A stretch of DNA of 10,429 bases from Acidobacteriaceae bacterium (lineage in GTDB: Bacteria > Acidobacteriota > Terriglobia > Terriglobales > Acidobacteriaceae). The number at the start of each line of letters is the position of its first letter. Within the stretch, counting starts at the first letter, position 1. The stretch lies in the NCBI GenBank assembly GCA_003133425.1, contig PKXI01000161.1, forward strand, positions 2,409-12,837. Direction: 5' to 3'. The notes beneath the pieces were generated by a model. The model made no database searches. It was not told the origin of the DNA and saw only the letters and a list, made by a program, of their open reading frames with translations. Below are positions 6,455 through 10,429 of this stretch, piece by piece. The position numbers and the translations under genes were made by a program.

Positions 6455-7240
6455 TTGGCGAGCACGCAAGAGGGAAGCGCAAGCACTGGCCACAGCAAGG
6501 TAGCTGTCGTTACGGGGGCTGGCAGCGGCATTGGCCGAGCGGTCGCGCTGGCTCTGCATGGAGCCGGATACTCGGTTGTGCTCGCCGGGCGGCGCAAGGC
6601 CGCGCTTGAAGAGACTGCCGCGATGGCGGTTGCCGGGGCTCCAGCGATGCTTCCCGCTGCAACGGACGTAAGCAAGCCCGATTCGGTGCAGGCGCTGTTC
6701 GACGTCGTCCGCGATAAATTCGGCCGGCTCGATGTGCTTTTTAACAACGCCGGCTCCAATGCTCCGGGAATTGCAATCGAGGATCTTACCTTCGAGCAGT
6801 GGTCTACTGTTGTCGGCGCGAATCTTACTGGCTCGTTTCTTTGCGCGCAGCAGGCGATTCGTATCATGAAATCGCAGGAGCCGCGTGGCGGCCGCATCAT
6901 CAACAACGGCTCGCTTTCGGCTTATGTGCCACGACCGAATTCGGCGCCTTATAGCACAACCAAACATGCCATCACCGGCCTGACCAAATGCATCTCGCTC
7001 GACGGCCGCGCTTACGACATCGCTTGCAGCCAGATCGACATTGGCAACGCGGCGACCGACATGAGTGCCCGCCTGGCCGTAGGCGCACTGCAGCCGAACG
7101 GCGATATAGTTCCTGAACTAAGGTTCGATGTGAAGCACGTTGCCGATGCAGTTCTATACATCGCGGGGCTACCCCTGAATACCAATGTTCAGTTCATGAA
7201 CGTGATGGCGACAACGATGCCATTCATCGGGCGCGGATAA
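6455..7240 (+). CDS. Classical short-chain dehydrogenase/reductase (SDR)
   Basis: A 261-residue NAD(P)-dependent oxidoreductase starting at TTG. Visible: Rossmann motif TGAGSGIG at residues 20-27; LAGRR at 43-47, where the Arg pair after beta-2 suggests NADP preference; Asp71; NNAG at 97-100; and the complete catalytic tetrad Asn123, Ser153, Tyr166, Lys170 (YSTTK). The block [20 protein letters not shown] is characteristic of a common SDR subgroup of unassigned substrate. The length is standard for classical SDRs. The substrate cannot be told from sequence; 3-oxoacyl-ACP reductase-like or secondary alcohol chemistry is possible. The gene follows the M29-like remnant by 50 bp on the same strand and converges with the gtrA-like gene, with only 35 bp between. 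That gap has a weak imperfect hairpin (ATTC/GAAT outside GCC/GGC) and no clear terminator. Confidence 0.93.
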   Translation: MASTQEGSASTGHSKVAVVTGAGSGIGRAVALALHGAGYSVVLAGRRKAALEETAAMAVAGAPAMLPAATDVSKPDSVQALFDVVRDKFGRLDVLFNNAGSNAPGIAIEDLTFEQWSTVVGANLTGSFLCAQQAIRIMKSQEPRGGRIINNGSLSAYVPRPNSAPYSTTKHAITGLTKCISLDGRAYDIACSQIDIGNAATDMSARLAVGALQPNGDIVPELRFDVKHVADAVLYIAGLPLNTNVQFMNVMATTMPFIGRG

Positions 7241-7275
7241 ATTCGTTTTGCCTTGAGCTTGGCGAATGGTCTCGC

Positions 7276-7692
7276 TTATGAGGCCTGGAGTTCCCGTCTG
7301 CGCCCGACCGCGAACACCCACTCATTCCCAAGACAGAAATTGACAACAGAGCAGCAGAGAATTGCGATCACGTTCGAGACGAGTAGTGGCAAGTGCGCGT
7401 CGTGGACGAGGATTCGCATCAGCGCGAGATTTCCCACCATGGAAACGAGGCCATTTGATAAATGAAACCGCAATAGTTGCGCGAGCAAGGTTGAGCGGTT
7501 GCGGCGGTCGCGCCACGTGTAATGCAGGTGTCACACAAAGTTGTGCAACAGCGTGATTTCCACGGCCGCAGCCGATGCGCAGAGGTAGTGGCCGCGGGAC
7601 CACCGGTTGAAGAGAGCCAGTGCGGTGAGTTGCACAACCATGCCGATGGCGCCCACCAGGTTGAACTTGCCCCAGCGGATGAACGTGTTCAC
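7276..7692 (-). pseudogene. GtrA-like membrane protein gene interrupted by an in-frame TGA
   Basis: A 138-codon GtrA-family (PF04138-like) frame runs from GTG 7692 to TAA 7276 with a single internal stop, TGA at codon 54 (7533-7531). The N-terminal half has VNTFIRWGKFNLVGAIGMVV and ends ITLLHNFV. Directly after the stop the same frame continues HLHYTWRDRRNRS, then two further hydrophobic segments and NFCLGNEWVF. Family members carry Trp in NFxWH at exactly this place, so TGG has become TGA by one base; no frame shift is involved. With Trp54 restored it would be a normal four-helix GtrA protein of usual length, a family linked to flipping or transfer of polyprenol-linked sugars. The GTG overlaps the stop of the CDP-alcohol phosphatidyltransferase (GTGA), showing translational coupling in an operon. 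Possible explanations are recent inactivation, a strain polymorphism, or a sequencing/assembly error. A TTG at 7488 could restart the second half, without obvious ribosome binding site. Confidence 0.87.
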
Positions 7693-8384
7693 GGCAACGG
7701 CTCCTGCCGGTAAAGCTCGGCTGTATGGCGCGCCGTGACGGCGATTACCATTGCGAGCATGCTTACCGCTGCGATGGTTCCGCCCAGGTCAAAGAGCAGC
7801 ATTCTGTGCCCGAACAGCGTGGAATATGGACTGCGCAGCAATGCCAGGTTGCCGATGATCAGCAGAATGCGAATCTCCGTGGGACCGAAGATGCCTTGCG
7901 ACATTTCAAAACTGGACAGCGTGTAGGTCGCAAGGTAACTCTCGCTCGACAGCAGTAAAAACGCTATCAGCATTGCGATTGCGGTCTGCCAGTGTAGAAA
8001 CCCGGAGAAACCCAGTCCGCACATCAGCGCGACCGATCCGAAGATGTCTACGATGTGATCCACGTAGAAGCCGTAGCGCGGGCGCTGTTGATGGCGTACA
8101 CGGGCGAGCGTTCCGTCCATGCTGTCGCCGAACCAGTTCAGAACGATGCACAGAATCACCAGCAGCAGGGCGTAGCGGTTGTAGCGCGCTAATCCGTAGC
8201 AGATTCCCGCTCCAACCTGTGCAGCCAGGCCGAGCGAGGTGAGCTGGTCCGATGTGACCCAATTCGGTGCACGCTCGGCCATCCACTGCAGGGCGCGCTT
8301 TTCAATGGACGCGGTCAGGGACTGGTTTATCCGGCGCGCAGTTTGAAAAGCTGCGCCATCTGTAGTGGCTGATGCTGCATTCAT
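7689..8384 (-). CDS. CDP-alcohol phosphatidyltransferase family membrane protein
   Basis: A 231-residue integral membrane enzyme that transfers a phospho-alcohol group from a CDP-linked lipid or alcohol to a second alcohol. The signature is complete: Asp87, Asp90, Gly91, Ala94-Arg95, Gly105, Asp109 and Asp113, in GDSMDGTLAR and GFYVDHIVD. This is the Mg-dependent active site of the family. About six hydrophobic segments follow the usual pattern. The start is taken as ATG 8384, 6 nt after AAGGAG (8391-8396 on the plus axis). ATG 8387 is nearly as good, and an in-frame TTG at 8420 would precede this ribosome binding site. The acceptor (glycerol phosphate, inositol phosphate, serine or other) cannot be read from the sequence, so no gene symbol is given. 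It lies 56 bp after the exported protein gene and overlaps the gtrA-like gene by 4 bp, forming a tight three-gene unit likely working on envelope lipid or glycan. Confidence 0.91.
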   Translation of the reverse strand: MNAASATTDGAAFQTARRINQSLTASIEKRALQWMAERAPNWVTSDQLTSLGLAAQVGAGICYGLARYNRYALLLVILCIVLNWFGDSMDGTLARVRHQQRPRYGFYVDHIVDIFGSVALMCGLGFSGFLHWQTAIAMLIAFLLLSSESYLATYTLSSFEMSQGIFGPTEIRILLIIGNLALLRSPYSTLFGHRMLLFDLGGTIAAVSMLAMVIAVTARHTAELYRQEPLP

Positions 8385-8390
8385 CATCGT

Positions 8391-8396
8391 CTCCTT
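8391..8396 (-). promoter_or_regulatory. Ribosome binding site of the CDP-alcohol phosphatidyltransferase
   Basis: On the minus strand AAGGAG is followed by ACG and then two consecutive ATG codons. The 6-nt spacing favours the second ATG (8384) over the first (8387). It also argues against the upstream TTG at 8420. Confidence 0.6.
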
Positions 8397-8440
8397 CCCA
8401 ATGGCCGGGGCTTCCGGCAAGCTTCGTTGTCGCGATCAAA

Positions 8441-9304
8441 CTATTTTCGGAGCGCATTGCAGGCAGAGCGCAATGTGAATTCGAGCGATTCGCGTGGAAC
8501 ACTCTGCACAAATGGCCCGATCGCCCAGCCGAGTCCGGTTGGAATGGAATGAGAGAGCGAGACGGATTCGATCTGCATGTACAGTCCACCGTCCCGCTCC
8601 TCATAGCTCCAGTACGTATTGAGCCGCCAAAGAAAACCGTGATCTTCGGTGGGTTTCAGTGTGCTCTCGCCGCGAGTGCCGGGCGAGTCGATTTCGGAAA
8701 TCTGTGAGCTTCGCGTGATGCTGTATCCGTGCCGCGGATCGAGCATCCCAAAGTTGATGTCGTAGGTCGTATCCAACACCACCGTGATTATGTGGTACTG
8801 CCGCACTCGCATTGTCGCCACGAAATGAGCACCCTGTTGCGAGAGGGTCTTCGCCTGGAGTACCTGCGGGGAGAAATGCTGAGGATATGCATTGAAGTCC
8901 TTCATCAGTCGCTCGAAATCCGCTGCATGGGCTCCGACCGCAAACGCGGTACCGCGCCAGTCGTGCAACATGGCTCCGGGTAGATTTGAACTTGCGGGAG
9001 ATGCGAGGTTCTCGATGATCAACTCGCCACGGCGCAGGCGTCGGTCGCTTTGCGGGCTTGAGGCTACGGGGGCAAGGAAACCTGTTTGTGCGCGATGCTG
9101 CCGCGCGAGGCCCGACTCCACCGCACCGATATAGGAGTTGAAAGCCAACAGAGCTGAAGGCGGGGCTTCTGCCGCAACGAAGCAAGGAGCGGCCATCAAG
9201 GGCACCAAGGCCGATAAAAACTGAAGCCGTCGGATGATGGACCTGGCGGTGACAACGCAGCCAACGCTGAGTTTTCGCGTATCTGATCTATCGCGTTGCA
9301 TCAT
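8441..9304 (-). CDS. Exported protein of unknown function, possibly START/SRPBCC-like
   Basis: I do not recognise a named family. The frame is open from GTG 9376, but ATG 9304 (with a second ATG at 9301) is preferred, giving 287 residues. Even then the N-terminal basic stretch is long (about 27 residues, including RSIIRRLQ) before a hydrophobic core at 28-45 ending PCFVAA, likely a signal peptide or anchor. The mature part has WRGTAFAVGAHAADFERLMKDF at about 116-137 (strand then helix, as at the start of SRPBCC folds), several beta strands (HFVATMRVRQYHIITVV, GLYMQIESVSLS) and a C-terminal PRESLEFTLRSACNAL helix. This beta-rich grip-like order suggests a lipid-binding START/SRPBCC domain, as inference only. 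It is the first gene of the unit with the CDP-alcohol phosphatidyltransferase (56 bp apart) and the gtrA-like gene, so a periplasmic lipid-handling role would fit. It is divergent from the winged-helix regulator gene. Confidence 0.75.
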   Translation of the reverse strand: MMQRDRSDTRKLSVGCVVTARSIIRRLQFLSALVPLMAAPCFVAAEAPPSALLAFNSYIGAVESGLARQHRAQTGFLAPVASSPQSDRRLRRGELIIENLASPASSNLPGAMLHDWRGTAFAVGAHAADFERLMKDFNAYPQHFSPQVLQAKTLSQQGAHFVATMRVRQYHIITVVLDTTYDINFGMLDPRHGYSITRSSQISEIDSPGTRGESTLKPTEDHGFLWRLNTYWSYEERDGGLYMQIESVSLSHSIPTGLGWAIGPFVQSVPRESLEFTLRSACNALRK

Positions 9305-9319
9305 GACCTGGACGTTACT

Positions 9320-9334
9320 CCGAGGCGGCCTCGG
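9320..9334. repeat. Inverted repeat CCGAGG-CGG-CCTCGG in the divergent region
   Basis: A perfect 6-bp inverted repeat with a 3-nt loop lies just upstream of the exported protein's preferred ATG on its strand. It could be a leader hairpin, an operator half-site pair, or coding sequence if the GTG at 9376 is the true start. Confidence 0.35.
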
Positions 9335-9361
9335 AGGCAATGCAATGAAGCTCACGTGTTG

Positions 9362-9390
9362 GTGATTGTTTCTCACTTCGCAAGTGATTG
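9362..9390. promoter_or_regulatory. Candidate operator: GTGATTG direct repeat at 22-bp spacing with an internal palindrome
   Basis: GTGATTG occurs at 9362-9368 and again at 9384-9390, two helical turns apart. Between and over them lies the palindrome CACTT-CGC-AAGTG (9374-9386). Winged-helix regulators of the OmpR/PhoB type often bind direct repeats in phase on one DNA face. This site lies between the regulator gene and the divergent three-gene unit. No binding data are implied; chance occurrence of a 7-bp repeat is possible. Confidence 0.3.
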
Positions 9391-9432
9391 CAGCATTTAG
9401 ACTTTTGAGAAGTTGTACATTGCCGGAAAACT

Positions 9433-9460
9433 TTGGATTGAATTCGCGATCGGATACACT
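9433..9460 (+). promoter_or_regulatory. Candidate promoter of the winged-helix regulator
   Basis: TTGGAT (9433-9438) and TACACT (9455-9460) each match the sigma-70 hexamers at four of six positions with a 16-nt spacer. The start codon at 9473 is only 12 nt beyond the -10, giving a very short leader. GAAAG before the ATG is a poor ribosome binding site. Weak prediction. Confidence 0.25.
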
Positions 9461-9472
9461 GGACCGAAAGAC

Positions 9473-10384
9473 ATGACAGAGTCACAGCCAGCCCGGCGCT
9501 ACCGCTTCGGAGCATTTGAAGCAGACTCTGCCACGGGAGAGCTTCGCAGGCAGGGAATCCTTATCAAGTTGAACGCGCAGCCGTTCCAGGTGCTCCTGAT
9601 GCTTCTTGCCAGACCCGGCCAACTGCTCACACGCGAAGAAATCTCTCAGGAGTTGTGGCCCGACGGGACCTTCGTTGATTACGAGCATGGCGTGAACTCG
9701 GCGGTGAATCGCATCCGCGAAGCGCTCGGAGATGCGGCCGGCAACTCGAGGTTTGTTCAGACGCTGGCTCGCCGCGGCTACCGGTTCGTGGCTCCGGTCG
9801 AACGGATCGCGCAGGATGGGAGTTCGTCATCCACGGCCCTGGAACCCCCTTCGGCGCCGGCGCAGGACCAGATAGTGGCAGAGCAGCCGGCAGCTACTGT
9901 AGAACTTGAAGGCAGAGTCTTTGGCCGGATACTGGCCTCTCCGGAGGAGCTTCCGAAGGCCTCATTTCCGTTGGTGCAAACGCTCTTTGTGCTGATGCAG
10001 TTGATGTATGTGGGCTTCTATGTTGGGGCACTTGCGAATTTGGCGGAGATCGAAGACCTCTTTTCAGCGCTGCCGAGGGCATCTCAGGCATTTACCGTTC
10101 TGATCGTGACGGCCGCGATTCTGATTCCTGTCCGCGCCTTTCTGCTCTCGGCTGTGCTGTTTCGTGCACCCGGTGCGCGGGGAAAATTCCTCAGGATCTG
10201 GCCGTTTTTGCTAGCCCTCGATGAGCTGTGGTCGCTTGCGCCTTTTCTGTTGCTGCACCACATCAATTTCGGACTGGCGTTGGCATGCACCACGCTTCTG
10301 GTCTACTCGCCCTTTGCTCAGCGCTCGCTGGTTCTGATGGGCGCGGGTGGATCGGCGAGTGAAATATCGGCAACTGCGCGCTGA
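9473..10384 (+). CDS. Winged-helix transcriptional regulator with C-terminal membrane domain
   Basis: A 303-residue protein starting at ATG 9473. Residues 8-108 are an OmpR/CadC-type winged helix: YRFGAFEADSATGELRR beta platform, LNAQPFQVLLMLLARPG helix, LLTREEISQELWPD, the recognition helix YEHGVNSAVNRIREALGD (70-87), and the wing FVQTLARRGYRFVAPV (94-109). A Ser/Pro/Ala-rich linker (about 115-140) follows, then about four membrane helices (roughly 167-189, 205-230, 242-262, 264-282). There is no receiver domain. It is therefore a one-component, membrane-tethered regulator in the manner of CadC, but with a polytopic membrane part instead of one helix and a periplasmic sensor. Such wHTH fusions are numerous in acidobacteria (known for the group). 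The signal is unknown; the membrane part could sense lipid or envelope state. It is divergent from the three-gene lipid unit, suggesting local control. It ends 45 bp before the window edge. Confidence 0.9.
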   Translation: MTESQPARRYRFGAFEADSATGELRRQGILIKLNAQPFQVLLMLLARPGQLLTREEISQELWPDGTFVDYEHGVNSAVNRIREALGDAAGNSRFVQTLARRGYRFVAPVERIAQDGSSSSTALEPPSAPAQDQIVAEQPAATVELEGRVFGRILASPEELPKASFPLVQTLFVLMQLMYVGFYVGALANLAEIEDLFSALPRASQAFTVLIVTAAILIPVRAFLLSAVLFRAPGARGKFLRIWPFLLALDELWSLAPFLLLHHINFGLALACTTLLVYSPFAQRSLVLMGAGGSASEISATAR

Positions 10385-10429
10385 ACATCGGTGCCGGGAG
10401 GGCTGTTTAATTTCTTTCTTCCCGCAACC

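Noticed and set aside
7531..7533. UGA as selenocysteine or recoded Trp in the gtrA-like gene
   Set aside because: The position is Trp in the family, not Cys/Sec; no downstream selenocysteine-type hairpin was seen; other genes in the window stop at TGA.
7973..8242. Plus-strand frame rich in Arg and Ser over the CDP-alcohol transferase
   Set aside because: Typical shadow composition opposite a membrane protein gene; the CDP-alcohol signature on the minus strand is decisive.
10396..10423. GGGAGG/CTTCCC hairpin after the winged-helix gene as a terminator
   Set aside because: The stem has a G-T wobble and a 16-nt loop, and the window ends at once, so no T-run can be judged.

Overview
The window looks like a chromosomal segment of a soil acidobacterium (class Terriglobia, Koribacter/Sulfotelmatobacter type). 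The supporting signs are moderately high GC, a futalosine-pathway menaquinone gene, a proline-rich TonB of the style common in that group, a winged-helix regulator fused to a membrane domain, and a degenerate M48-type exported protein. This placement is inference from gene content; no rRNA or other marker gene is present. I see no tRNA, rRNA, CRISPR array, insertion sequence or phage gene.

Left part (1-2799, minus strand): a TonB-type energy transducer is followed 104 bp downstream by a large exported protein with an M48-metallopeptidase-like C-terminal region that runs off the left edge. The M48-like protein has Met where the first zinc-binding His of HExxH should be. A gene-poor stretch of about 700 bp (2800-3504) then separates tonB from the divergent plus-strand genes.

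Middle (3505-7240, plus strand): galE (UDP-glucose 4-epimerase); a 368-bp gap with a strong 11-bp hairpin and a doubtful 51-codon ORF; mqnC (cyclic dehypoxanthine futalosine synthase), which may be leaderless; a C-terminal remnant of an M29-like aminopeptidase; and a classical SDR oxidoreductase starting at TTG behind a strong ribosome binding site. These read as separate functions rather than one pathway.

Right part (7276-9304, minus strand): a compact three-gene unit, convergent with the SDR. In transcription order it holds an exported protein of unknown function with a possible START/SRPBCC-like region, a CDP-alcohol phosphatidyltransferase, and a GtrA-family membrane protein overlapping it by 4 bp. 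The GtrA gene carries an in-frame TGA exactly where its conserved NFxWH motif needs Trp, so only two half-proteins are open. Together the three look like an envelope lipid or glycan module. Divergent from it is a winged-helix DNA-binding protein with about four C-terminal membrane helices (9473-10384). The shared 168-bp intergenic region has a repeated GTGATTG spaced 22 bp apart and two short inverted repeats, so the regulator may control the module or itself.

The best leads are the interrupted gtrA-like gene, the metal-site-defective M48-like protein next to tonB, the M29 remnant, and the regulator/lipid-module pair. None of these by itself proves a new system.
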